Shown: positions 24,625-31,373, numbered from the stretch's first letter. The stretch: DNA of 64,000 nucleotides from G963663775 sp963664255 (GCA_963664255.1 OY760938.1:930001-994000), one strand, 5' to 3'. Made by a program: numbers and translations. Notes: generated from the letters alone by a model not told the origin.

Positions 24625-24816
24625 TCAAGCCCCCTCGTCTGTTCCCTTTTTCGCCTGTTCTCGCTCCCATGCCCTCTGCATAATTTTTGCTGCGATGCGT
24701 CGCCCCACTTCCATCCGCCGTTGGATTTCTTCTGGTGGAACATTTGCAAAGCACAAATCATCTATGTAGACACCACCGGGTGCGCGTGGGTCGTCGATTT
24801 TTTTTACAATCGCCAT
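24625..24816 (-). CDS. Small phage early protein
   Basis: 63 residues from the ATG at 24816 (MAIVKKIDDPRAPGGVYIDD), eight bases after GGAGG. The first half has a short beta-like section and the second half is a basic amphipathic helix (EEIQRRMEVGRRIAAKIMQRAW). Unknown function. Confidence 0.5.
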   Translation of the reverse strand: MAIVKKIDDPRAPGGVYIDDLCFANVPPEEIQRRMEVGRRIAAKIMQRAWEREQAKKGTDEGA

Positions 24817-24834
24817 CTGCACCACCTCCCTATG

Positions 24835-25119
24835 TCAATCTATGTCGCCGTGCCTGTCCCGTATTTCTGCATCTTCCCGTGCTTTGTTCTCTCGGTCCAG
24901 CTCTCGGCATCCAATCTGGAACCCGTCTTGAAAACACGCGCCCGCATAGTCCAATGCCGCATCCACAGCGGCATCCAGCATGGTGTTGTCTGGAATAATC
25001 TCCCGCATCTTTTGAAAAAACGCATCTGTGTGTTTCTGGCTTTCAAATAACTCGTCATATGTACCAACACGGTTTTCCTCGTATTGATTGTAAATTCTAT
25101 CGTATTTTGTCATCTGCAT
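24835..25119 (-). CDS. Small helical phage early protein
   Basis: 94 residues, acidic and helical (TKYDRIYNQYEENRVGTYDELFESQKH ... DRENKAREDAEIRDRHGD). Start could be 25119 or the ATG two codons later; AAAGGAG lies just upstream. Its leader is copy A of the 28-bp repeat that also carries the -35 region of the divergent gene at 25203. No family recognised. Confidence 0.5.
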   Translation of the reverse strand: MQMTKYDRIYNQYEENRVGTYDELFESQKHTDAFFQKMREIIPDNTMLDAAVDAALDYAGACFQDGFQIGCRELDRENKAREDAEIRDRHGDID

Positions 25120-25121
25120 TT

Positions 25122-25149
25122 CTCCTTTCCTCTCGCGCCGCTACCCCGC
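25122..25149. repeat. 28-bp leader repeat, copy A
   Basis: CTCCTTTCCTCTCGCGCCGC followed by TACCCCGC. It holds the ribosome site of the minus-strand gene to its left and ends three bases before the -35 box of the plus-strand gene to its right. Copies occur at 25588 and 25989. Confidence 0.8.
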
Positions 25150-25151
25150 AC

Positions 25152-25180
25152 TTGCCCTTCCTTTTCCTTCCTGCTATAAT
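25152..25180 (+). promoter_or_regulatory. Predicted sigma-70 promoter, rightward
   Basis: TTGCCC, a 17-base spacer, TATAAT. It drives the gene at 25203, whose ribosome site is AAAGGAGGG. Confidence 0.7.
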
Positions 25181-25202
25181 CAAAGCAGAAAGGAGGGATA
25201 GT

Positions 25203-25406
25203 ATGGATTACGAAATTTACAACAAGCTGCAATTAAAACTTGGCGGCACAGCAGACATTTACATGATGAACTGCAATGATATTTTGAAAAACTCTGCCGC
25301 CGATGAATCCACAAAAGCTTTGTTGCACGACCTGTGCAATGCCACAAAGAACGCAATCGGCGAACTTGCCAAAGACCTCGCCGATTCAATGAATGCCATG
25401 AAATAA
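25203..25406 (+). CDS. Small plus-strand prophage protein 1
   Basis: 67 residues, MDYEIYNKLQLKLGGTADIY..., mostly helical with a Cys-Asn pair and no membrane segment. It has its own near-consensus promoter, a strong ribosome site and a terminator. It runs against the early operon around it. Such isolated units are likely to be expressed in the lysogen. Unknown function. Confidence 0.6.
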   Translation: MDYEIYNKLQLKLGGTADIYMMNCNDILKNSAADESTKALLHDLCNATKNAIGELAKDLADSMNAMK

Positions 25407-25412
25407 CTCCTT

Positions 25413-25446
25413 GAAAACGCCGTCAGTTGCCGCTGTCGGCGTTTTC
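25413..25446. terminator. Bidirectional terminator
   Basis: GAAAACGCCG and its complement CGGCGTTTTC enclose a 14-base loop. It ends the plus-strand gene at 25406 and overlaps the last codons of the convergent minus-strand gene at 25423. Confidence 0.75.
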
Positions 25447-25578
25447 TGTCCCTTCCACTTCTGTTGCTGTAAGAACACCAAGCTTGCGGTATTCATGCTG
25501 AATAACACCTAAAGCTGTTTGAATCTTCCGAATACTCTCTTCCAGTTCAGGATTGCTGAATTGCATTTCAACGAACAT
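25423..25578 (-). CDS. Small minus-strand early protein
   Basis: 51 residues, MFVEMQFSNPELEESIRKIQ..., a short amphipathic helix with an acidic tail. AAAGGAGG from repeat copy B lies about eight bases upstream. It converges on the gene at 25203. Unknown function. Confidence 0.5.
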   Translation of the reverse strand: MFVEMQFSNPELEESIRKIQTALGVIQHEYRKLGVLTATEVEGTENADSGN

Positions 25579-25587
25579 TCCCCTCAC

Positions 25588-25615
25588 CTCCTTTCCTCTC
25601 GCGCCGCTGCCCCGC
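25588..25615. repeat. 28-bp leader repeat, copy B
   Basis: Differs from copy A by a single A to G change. It lies between the divergent genes at 25423 (minus) and 25670 (plus), in the same arrangement as copy A. Confidence 0.8.
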
Positions 25616-25617
25616 TC

Positions 25618-25646
25618 TTGTCTTCCCTCCCTGTCTCTGCTATATT
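25618..25646 (+). promoter_or_regulatory. Predicted sigma-70 promoter, rightward
   Basis: TTGTCT, a 17-base spacer, TATATT, two bases after repeat copy B. It drives the gene at 25670. Confidence 0.6.
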
Positions 25647-25669
25647 GATACCGAGAAAGGAGGGATAGT

Positions 25670-25816
25670 ATGGATATGTCTGAAGTCGCATTGAAGCTGA
25701 CGCTTGCCGTGATTGAAAACGGTCAAGTCGCATTTGGTCCAGCCGATGAGCCACAAACCGTAGGCACAAATCTTGCAGAACTGTATGATGCAGTTCTCTC
25801 CAAATTGGTCGATTAA
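25670..25816 (+). CDS. Small plus-strand prophage protein 2
   Basis: 48 residues, MDMSEVALKLTLAVIENGQV..., with AAAGGAGGG seven bases upstream as in the gene at 25203. It has an amphipathic N-terminal helix and a second helix near the end (NLAELYDAVLSKLVD). Its stop overlaps the stop of the convergent minus-strand gene. Unknown function. Confidence 0.5.
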   Translation: MDMSEVALKLTLAVIENGQVAFGPADEPQTVGTNLAELYDAVLSKLVD

Positions 25817-25977
25817 TAATTCATCACGGCTGCCACTGCTTTCAGCGCAGTGGCCATTGCCAAAATTTTAAGCCGGATTTTAAGAATCCCGAAGAAGCTT
25901 TGCTTGTCATGCAGCAGCTCCACCTGCTCTGTGACAAGCATTCTTATTTTTCTGGCTTGCTCAATCCCAATCATCAT
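25813..25977 (-). CDS. Small basic early protein
   Basis: 54 residues, MMIGIEQARKIRMLVTEQVELLH..., ending in a hydrophobic helix (KILAMATALKAVAAVMNY) that may touch the membrane. AAAGGAGG within repeat copy C lies about nine bases upstream. It follows the Cro-like gene in the same direction. Unknown function. Confidence 0.5.
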   Translation of the reverse strand: MMIGIEQARKIRMLVTEQVELLHDKQSFFGILKIRLKILAMATALKAVAAVMNY

Positions 25978-25988
25978 GCCTGCCTCAC

Positions 25989-26016
25989 CTCCTTTCCTCT
26001 CGCGCCGCTACCCCGC
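25989..26016. repeat. 28-bp leader repeat, copy C
   Basis: Identical in sequence to copy A over 28 bases. It overlaps the last codons of the Cro-like gene and carries the ribosome site of the next minus-strand gene. No plus-strand promoter follows this copy. Confidence 0.75.
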
Positions 26017-26226
26017 ACGGCTTTCCGTTCTTTCAAACCAAAATTTCCATTCCTGTCCGAAATCCATTCCGAAAACTTCCACGATTTTCTGAATCTCACT
26101 TAGCTTAAATTCATTGCGCCCTGCCAGCTTGTTCCGCATAGCCGCTCCGCTGATGCCGAGAATCTTCGCCAAGTCGTCTGTAGACATCCGCCGTTTATAC
26201 ATTTCCAGTCGCAAATTTTCAAACAT
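26008..26226 (-). CDS. Cro-like XRE regulator
   Basis: 72 residues with a complete helix-turn-helix: MYKRRMSTDDLAKILGISGAAMRNKL, then FKLSEIQKIVEVFGMDFGQE. These features place it with Cro/C1-type regulators. It is the first gene of the leftward early block, where phages usually keep Cro. It probably represses the lysogeny promoter or the small-gene promoters. Confidence 0.75.
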   Translation of the reverse strand: MFENLRLEMYKRRMSTDDLAKILGISGAAMRNKLAGRNEFKLSEIQKIVEVFGMDFGQEWKFWFERTESRAG

Positions 26227-26242
26227 ATTCTGTCACCCTTTC

Positions 26243-26271
26243 TGTTCGCTGTCCGGTGTTGGTGGTATACA
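26243..26271 (+). promoter_or_regulatory. Predicted promoter, rightward (TGTTCG type)
   Basis: TGTTCG, 17 bases, TATACA. The -35 region CTGTTCGCTGTCC is repeated exactly at 26654, the same distance from a TATAAT, so the two genes that follow are probably controlled alike. Confidence 0.45.
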
Positions 26272-26273
26272 AT

Positions 26274-26298
26274 CCTTGTCTAAGCAGAGCGGTCGCTC
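26274..26298 (+). repeat. 25-bp inverted repeat, left arm
   Basis: CCTTGTCTAAGCAGAGCGG plus six more bases; 24 of 25 positions pair with the right arm at 26611-26635. It ends at the base before the ATG of the HTH gene. Confidence 0.8.
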
Positions 26299-26604
26299 AT
26301 GGCACGTCCCTCGGTTGGAAAGGGGGTGTTTGCCTTCTTCTTTTTCTTTTTCTTCTTTTTTGACCATCCGTCTGAATTCTCCAAGCAACTAACCCTTGCT
26401 ATGGAGAATCGTGGCATGGATGCCGTCGATTTAGCAGGACAAGCAGATGTTGCTCTGATTACCGTAAAACGCTGGTTGCACGGTGAATTTGAGCCACGCC
26501 ATAAAAATCTGCAAAAAATTGCTCGTGTCTTGCACACGACACCCAATGCGCTTTGCGGAATCGCAGATGCACATAAAACGCAAATCGTGCAAATACATCG
26601 ATAG
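26299..26604 (+). CDS. XRE helix-turn-helix protein within inverted repeats
   Basis: 101 residues from the ATG at 26299, or fewer from GTG at 26326 or ATG at 26401. Residues 12-21 are a run of Phe encoded by a polypyrimidine tract. The rest is a full XRE domain (FSKQLTLAMENRGMDAVDLAGQADV, then TVKRWLHGEFEPRHKNLQKIARVL). The start is doubtful because the HTH begins well after the Phe run and no clean ribosome site is seen. It lies between two arms of a 25-bp inverted repeat. Confidence 0.6.
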   Translation: MARPSVGKGVFAFFFFFFFFFDHPSEFSKQLTLAMENRGMDAVDLAGQADVALITVKRWLHGEFEPRHKNLQKIARVLHTTPNALCGIADAHKTQIVQIHR

Positions 26605-26610
26605 CGTGCA

Positions 26611-26635
26611 GAGCGACCGCCCTGCTTAGACAAGG
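26611..26635 (-). repeat. 25-bp inverted repeat, right arm
   Basis: Complement of the arm at 26274-26298 with one mismatch. It lies six bases after the HTH gene stop. Confidence 0.8.
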
Positions 26636-26654
26636 ACGAAAGCGTGCGCTCACC

Positions 26655-26683
26655 TGTTCGCTGTCCCTCTCCTGTGATATAAT
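26655..26683 (+). promoter_or_regulatory. Predicted promoter, rightward (TGTTCG type)
   Basis: TGTTCG, 17 bases, TATAAT, 40 bases ahead of the gene at 26724. Confidence 0.5.
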
Positions 26684-26723
26684 GAGGTTCTAAAGCGTGC
26701 GGTCTCCAAGAAAGGAGGTTGCT

Positions 26724-26927
26724 ATGGAACATAACCCTTTTGGTACGATTGCAACAGGCTCATCCATGGAACGAGAGTATAACGAAATACTCTCCATGAT
26801 AAATACTGCGCATATTACAGAAGAAAAACGGCAAGACCTGCATTTCCTAATCAATCTATCTGGTTTTTCTCCCGAACTGGAACAAGATTTACTCTCTCGG
26901 GTAAATAAAAAATTCGGCAACCTCTAA
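26724..26927 (+). CDS. Small plus-strand prophage protein 3
   Basis: 67 residues, MEHNPFGTIATGSSMEREYN..., starting six bases after AAAGGAGG. Mostly helical, without membrane segment or Cys. It is the fourth short rightward gene in the early region and, like the others, carries its own promoter. Unknown function; lysogenic expression is inferred. Confidence 0.55.
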   Translation: MEHNPFGTIATGSSMEREYNEILSMINTAHITEEKRQDLHFLINLSGFSPELEQDLLSRVNKKFGNL

Positions 26928-27019
26928 TTGCTGAATTTCCCCGTATTGCTTGCACTAACAAGTAATACAAAACCTTAGAACGAAACACCCATCATGGAGA
27001 CCGCCACGCTTTACTTGAT

Positions 27020-27033
27020 AGCCATCATTGGCT
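27020..27033. promoter_or_regulatory. Operator O1
   Basis: AGCCATCATTGGCT, a near-perfect 14-bp palindrome, just past the start of the leftward promoter. It shares consensus AGCCNTCNTNGGCT with O2 and O3. Confidence 0.7.
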
Positions 27034-27043
27034 ATCTGTGTTT

Positions 27044-27072
27044 ATAATATAGCCTTCGTCGGCTAATGTCAA
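27044..27072 (-). promoter_or_regulatory. Leftward early promoter
   Basis: On the minus strand, TTGACA, 17 bases, TATTAT, close to consensus. Operator O2 fills the spacer, so a bound repressor would block it. It points toward the early region. Confidence 0.75.
27051..27064. promoter_or_regulatory. Operator O2
   Basis: AGCCTTCGTCGGCT, inside the spacer of the leftward promoter, 31 bases centre to centre from O1. Confidence 0.7.
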
Positions 27073-27080
27073 TAGTTATT

Positions 27081-27094
27081 TGCCATCGTTGGCA
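27081..27094. promoter_or_regulatory. Operator O3
   Basis: TGCCATCGTTGGCA, 30 bases from O2 and nine bases before the -35 box of the rightward promoter. Confidence 0.7.
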
Positions 27095-27102
27095 TTTTTT
27101 TA

Positions 27103-27131
27103 TTGCAATCGAAAATTTATTGTGTTATCAT
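27103..27131 (+). promoter_or_regulatory. Rightward lysogeny promoter
   Basis: TTGCAA, 17 bases, TATCAT, leading into the XRE regulator at 27153. Confidence 0.65.
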
Positions 27132-27152
27132 GCAAGTAAAGGCGGTGAGTAA

Positions 27153-27548
27153 ATGAACCTCGCTGAAAAGATATTATTTCTAATGCAACGTAAAGAAATT
27201 AAAACCGTTGCTGAACTTTCGCGTGCCTTAGATATTCCATATAAGACACTTGACAACATTCTTAGGCGCACTAATTTTGATAATGTGAAATTTAGTATTT
27301 TAAAAAAACTTTGCCTTTTCTTTGATGTGAACCTAATGTACCTAATCTTCGATGAAATAACCGACCCGGATTATGGAATGCTTCCTACCAAGCCAGCTGA
27401 TGTTTCACTATATCCAGATGAGCAGCAACTCATTGAAGACTATCGCAGTTTAACCCCCAAGTGGCAGGAGCACATCCGCATCACCATGGAAGTATCCAAG
27501 GTGTCCTGCCAGCGGGAACTTGCAGAATCTGCCGAAAAACACGCATAG
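27153..27548 (+). CDS. Prophage XRE repressor / possible zeta antitoxin
   Basis: 131 residues. The N-terminal helix-turn-helix (EIKTVAELSRALDIPYKTLDNIL) has the YKTLDN recognition-helix form. The C-terminal region (DEQQLIEDYRSLTPKWQEHIRITME) is the helical tail common in prophage repressors. Three operators lie directly upstream. Eleven bases later the zeta-like kinase begins, an arrangement like PezA-PezT, where the antitoxin is also an HTH protein. It may serve as lysogeny repressor, antitoxin or both. Confidence 0.75.
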   Translation: MNLAEKILFLMQRKEIKTVAELSRALDIPYKTLDNILRRTNFDNVKFSILKKLCLFFDVNLMYLIFDEITDPDYGMLPTKPADVSLYPDEQQLIEDYRSLTPKWQEHIRITMEVSKVSCQRELAESAEKHA

Positions 27549-27559
27549 AGGAGGACCGC

Positions 27560-28117
27560 ATGAAAACCTTCACCATCGTTGCCGGTGTCAACGGCACAGG
27601 CAAAAGCAGTCTGACCGGCGTTTTGAAAAACCAAATGACCGACCTCGGCATGATTATCGATGTCGATAAAATTGCGGCGGCAAATGGCGGCAACAATGTC
27701 CTCGCCGGGCGCATTGGCATCCAGCACATGCGGGAATGTCTGCGGCGTGGCATCTGCTTCACGCAGGAAACCACCCTATCCGGTCATATGACCGCCCAAA
27801 CCGCCAAAAAAGCGCGGGAGCAAGGTTATTTTATCCGGATGTACTACATCGGTTTGGATTCTGCGCAGGACAGCATCGAGCGCATCGCCAACCGTGTCCG
27901 CCGTGGCGGCCACAACATCCCCACAGAGGATGTCCTGCGTCGTTATGCTGCTCGTGCAGCTTCCCTTGCCGCTGTCCTACCCTATTGTGACGAAGCCGTT
28001 TTTTTTCAAAATGACAATGGTTTTGTTGCCGTTGCTGACTATCGAAATGGCGAAATCTCCTGTCGAGAAGCGGCACCCTCTTGGGCGCATGAACTTGCCC
28101 AAGCCATCAACCCATAA
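27560..28117 (+). CDS. Zeta-toxin-like kinase
   Basis: 185 residues from the ATG at 27560 (GAGGAGG upstream). P-loop GVNGTGKSS at 9-17, then IDVDKIAA, the substrate segment ETTLSGHMT, and RRGGHNIP, typical of zeta/PezT toxins, which phosphorylate UDP-activated amino sugars and stop cell wall synthesis. Zeta-family proteins also include non-toxic phosphotransferases. Coupled to the XRE gene, it could stabilise the prophage or abort rival phage infection. Confidence 0.75.
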   Translation: MKTFTIVAGVNGTGKSSLTGVLKNQMTDLGMIIDVDKIAAANGGNNVLAGRIGIQHMRECLRRGICFTQETTLSGHMTAQTAKKAREQGYFIRMYYIGLDSAQDSIERIANRVRRGGHNIPTEDVLRRYAARAASLAAVLPYCDEAVFFQNDNGFVAVADYRNGEISCREAAPSWAHELAQAINP

Positions 28118-28153
28118 AAAAAAGACGCCATCGGCGAGCGACCACCGAAGGCG
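28115..28153 (-). terminator. Leftward intrinsic terminator, copy 1
   Basis: On the minus strand, CGCC-TTCGG pairs with CCGATGGCG around a ten-base loop and is followed by eight T residues. It starts within the zeta stop codon. It also forms a hairpin in the leader of the next plus-strand gene. A second copy lies at 28378. Confidence 0.65.
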
Positions 28154-28205
28154 AAAGAATTTCCCTGTTCCCCTTTTTGATAATTTCGGAGGGGATATAT
28201 ACACC

Positions 28206-29801
28206 ATGTCAACGCATCAAACAATGATAGAACTAACGGCGGACGAGCGCAGGCTTATAGCCGCCTATCGCAATTTGAACCCGCAGGGCAAAGAGTATCT
28301 GCACATCTGCCTATCAACCGCTATCGATACGTTTAAAAAAACCTGCTCAACTTCCCGGTCTGGGAACTCACCCCAAAATAAAAAAAACGCCTCCGGCGAG
28401 CGACCACCGAAGACGTTTCAACCCGAAAGAACATTTCCCTCTGTTCCCTCTAATGATTATTTTACCATATTAGGGGGATATTTTGCAATGTTGGATTCTT
28501 TTGTTGGAATTGTAAAGGAACATCCTTTGCTTTCCATTGTTATACTTTGGCTCATTCTATTATTGATTTATGCTAAAATCTGCATCATCTTCGAAAATGC
28601 TGTGGCAAAAAAGGCTGCTTCCTTAATACAAGAGGAAGAAAACGCCCTGCAAAAGAAATATAACGAAACCCAAAACGCCCTAGAAAAAAAATATACAGAA
28701 AAACACGCTGAACTGGTGCAAAAATATCAGCAAAGCAAAAAAGATTTAGTTGCTTCTTTCAGTCAAACAAGAGCAAAGCTTGCTCGCTGGGAGAAGCGAC
28801 TTTCTTTTGAAAACAAAGAAAATCATGAAAAATATCTCCGCATCCAAGAAATCAAAAACGCAAATACTTGTCAGTATCCTTTTCTTGCACAAATGTATGC
28901 TGATTATGAATATATTTGCGACCGAATTAGAGAAGACCAATTGCGTGAAAGAAACAAAGCCCCCAAAGCCGCTGAAGAAGTGAAAGTCATTCGTGCCGAA
29001 AAGCGAGAGATTTTAAAAAAATCAAAAATGCTTGAATATCAACTAAATTGTTATGAATCTCTTTTCCCTTGGCTCATTGATTTTAAAGAGTCTTCTCCGA
29101 GTGAAGCCTATGACCGATTGCAAGCACTTTCCAAGGATTCCAACGGGAAATCTGAATATGAATCTGTCATGCAATTTTTTCTTTCAGACGCTGAATATTA
29201 TAACCTTACCACCTCACAAAAATATCAGCTTGCCCTTGACCGATACAAGAACAGGAAAAAAACCAACTGGCAGGTTGGCATTGAGTACGAGCGTTACATT
29301 GGGTATGTCTATGAATCCCAAGGGTATCGAGTTCATTATCACGGCGCATTGCTTGGTTTAGAAGATATGGGTCGGGATTTGATTGCCGAAAGCAAAGATG
29401 AAATTTTGGTGATTCAATGCAAGCGTTGGGCACAAGAAAAAAACATTCACGAAAAACATATTTTTCAGCTATATGGAAGTGTTGTTTTGCTATCCATACA
29501 ACATCCAAATAAGAAAATACAAGGTGTCTTTGTAACAACAACCTCGCTATCCGACCTTGCGCAAGAGTGTGCCAATCATTTGGGCATCATTGTGCAGTCA
29601 AATATGTCCATGCAAGATTATCCCCTGATTAAATGCAATATCTCTAAAGCAGGAGAAAAAATCTATCATTTACCGATGGATTTACAATATGACCGTGTCA
29701 TTATTTCGGTTAAAAAAGGTGACTATTTCGTTTCCACAGTAAAAGAAGCTGAATCCCTTGGATTTCGCCGTGCATATACTTGGCACGGTTCACAAGAATA
29801 A
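28206..29801 (+). CDS. Membrane-anchored coiled-coil Mrr-type nuclease
   Basis: 531 residues from 28206, or 437 from an in-frame ATG at 28488; both have good ribosome sites (GGAGGGG, AGGGGGA). Residues 8-40 copy a repressor tail (LTADERRLIAAYRNLNPQGKEYLHI). Residues 108-130 form a membrane helix, then about 135-330 is coiled coil. Residues 355-465 form a PD-(D/E)xK fold: IEYER, GRDLIAE (Asp about 390), LVIQCKRW (Gln404-x-Lys406), as in Mrr nucleases. Sited beside the integrase, it is probably a prophage defence or exclusion nuclease. Target unknown. Confidence 0.7.
   Translation: MSTHQTMIELTADERRLIAAYRNLNPQGKEYLHICLSTAIDTFKKTCSTSRSGNSPQNKKNASGERPPKTFQPERTFPSVPSNDYFTILGGYFAMLDSFVGIVKEHPLLSIVILWLILLLIYAKICIIFENAVAKKAASLIQEEENALQKKYNETQNALEKKYTEKHAELVQKYQQSKKDLVASFSQTRAKLARWEKRLSFENKENHEKYLRIQEIKNANTCQYPFLAQMYADYEYICDRIREDQLRERNKAPKAAEEVKVIRAEKREILKKSKMLEYQLNCYESLFPWLIDFKESSPSEAYDRLQALSKDSNGKSEYESVMQFFLSDAEYYNLTTSQKYQLALDRYKNRKKTNWQVGIEYERYIGYVYESQGYRVHYHGALLGLEDMGRDLIAESKDEILVIQCKRWAQEKNIHEKHIFQLYGSVVLLSIQHPNKKIQGVFVTTTSLSDLAQECANHLGIIVQSNMSMQDYPLIKCNISKAGEKIYHLPMDLQYDRVIISVKKGDYFVSTVKEAESLGFRRAYTWHGSQE
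28378..28416 (-). terminator. Leftward intrinsic terminator, copy 2
   Basis: Second copy of the element at 28115. On the minus strand ACGTCTTCGG pairs with CCGGAGGCGT with G-U pairs, followed by seven T residues. Several base changes between copies keep the stem paired. It lies inside the coding frame of the nuclease gene between its two possible starts. Confidence 0.65.
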
Positions 29802-29822
29802 TTATGGAAAGGATTTGATTTT

Positions 29823-31373
29823 ATGCCCTATGTTGCGTATCTTCGCAAATCTCGTGCAGACTTAGAAGCCGAAGCCCACGGCGAAGGGGAAACGCTTGCC
29901 CGCCATCGTGATGCCCTCAACCGTCTGGCGGACCGTATGGGAATTTGCATCAATGCGTACTATGAGGAAATTGTATCTGGAGATACCATTTCGGCACGCC
30001 CCAAAATGCAGCAGCTTCTGCGAGAAGTAGAATCGGGTGTATGGGAAGGCGTTCTCGTCGTAGAAGTCGAGCGTTTAGCACGTGGTGACAGTATTGACCA
30101 AGGTGTTGTGGCACGAGCCTTTAAATACTCCGAAACCAAAATCATAACGCCATCTAAAACATTCGACCCCGCCAATGAATTCGATGAAGAATATTTTGAA
30201 TTTGGCTTATTCATGTCCCGCCGAGAATACAAGACCATTCGCCGACGCCTTAGCGCAGGCGTGCAGGCGGCACGACGAGAAGGCAAATTCACCGGTGGAA
30301 CGCCTCCGTATGGGTATCGAAAAACAAAACTAAAAAAGCAAAAGGGTGGCTCCCTTGAAATCATTCCCGAACAGGCGGAACTTGTGCGCCGCATCTATAG
30401 GCTTTTTATTGAAGAGCAGCTAAATCTTACCCAGATATGCAAAAAGCTAAACGATGAACAGCTAAAAACACTGGGTGGATGGCGTTGGAGTCAGCAAGCG
30501 ATTCGGAATATGCTGACAAACCCACACTATGCAGGCTACACAACCTCCACCAAACGCCCTGTCAAAAAAGCGGTGTCTGACGGTACCATTCGTGTCCTTC
30601 GCCCAAAAGAAAAAGACTTAACATTGTACGAAGGTCTGCACGAACCAATCATACCGCGTGATATTTGGAATCTTGTGCAGAAGCGTATGCAGACACACGT
30701 TACACCGCCTGTTCCGCGCGGCAAAGGGCAGAAAAATGCGTTGCGTGGGCTTTTGGTTTGCACAGCCTGTGGACACAAAATGCAGCGCGGTGATTTTGGA
30801 AAAAATGCAAATAGACACTCGTATTTCACGTGCCTGGAGGGTAGGCATGGATGCCCGACAATCTCCAATGACTACGATGAAACGGTGTCCATCGTCTTAA
30901 ATACGTTGCGAGGCTGGCTGTCAAAATACGATGTTAGTGTTTCACCTGTAGACGCAAAACCGGAATTGGAACAGTACAGAACCATGATAGCAAAGCTTGA
31001 CGCAGAAATGCAAGTTGTCAAAGACCGCCAATCCAAAGCCTTCGAATTGGTCGAAACCGGAATCTATTCACCAGATATATATGTGCAGCGGAAATCAGAG
31101 TTAGAAGCGCAAGAAGTGGCTCTATTGCAAAAGAAGGACCATATCAAGAAAATGATGTCCGCCATCAATCAGAGAGAGCAACTTTATAAAGCATTCCTTC
31201 CGCAGGTGCAGCACGTTCTAGATACGTTTGATTCCGCAGAAAATGCAAATGAGCAAAATATATTGCTTTCATCCGTGATAGACCACATCGATTACACCAA
31301 AACAAAGCGAAAAACACCCAACTACCCCGGAAACCTAACCTTGACTGTTTACCCATTGCTTCCGTCTATCTAA
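29823..31373 (+). CDS. int: Large serine recombinase (phage integrase)
   Basis: 516 residues. Catalytic domain with Ser10 (VAYLRKSRADL), then EEIVSGDTISARPKMQQLL and VVEVERLARGD. The recombinase domain follows (GTPPYGYRKTK...), with a zinc ribbon starting at Cys313 and Cys316 and later Cys residues in FTCLEGRHGC. A coiled coil and C-terminal tail end the protein. It joins attP and attB without strict host factors. Its stop is within about 30 bases of the phage-host junction, as usual for such phages. Confidence 0.93.
   Translation: MPYVAYLRKSRADLEAEAHGEGETLARHRDALNRLADRMGICINAYYEEIVSGDTISARPKMQQLLREVESGVWEGVLVVEVERLARGDSIDQGVVARAFKYSETKIITPSKTFDPANEFDEEYFEFGLFMSRREYKTIRRRLSAGVQAARREGKFTGGTPPYGYRKTKLKKQKGGSLEIIPEQAELVRRIYRLFIEEQLNLTQICKKLNDEQLKTLGGWRWSQQAIRNMLTNPHYAGYTTSTKRPVKKAVSDGTIRVLRPKEKDLTLYEGLHEPIIPRDIWNLVQKRMQTHVTPPVPRGKGQKNALRGLLVCTACGHKMQRGDFGKNANRHSYFTCLEGRHGCPTISNDYDETVSIVLNTLRGWLSKYDVSVSPVDAKPELEQYRTMIAKLDAEMQVVKDRQSKAFELVETGIYSPDIYVQRKSELEAQEVALLQKKDHIKKMMSAINQREQLYKAFLPQVQHVLDTFDSAENANEQNILLSSVIDHIDYTKTKRKTPNYPGNLTLTVYPLLPSI

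Noticed and set aside
25122..26016. CRISPR array from three 28-bp repeats
   Set aside because: Spacing is about 400-465 bases and genes fill the gaps; the repeats are shared leaders.
26280..26732. 150-codon minus-strand frame with a poly-Lys run
   Set aside because: Complement of the HTH gene's polypyrimidine tract; the HTH frame on the plus strand has a recognisable domain.
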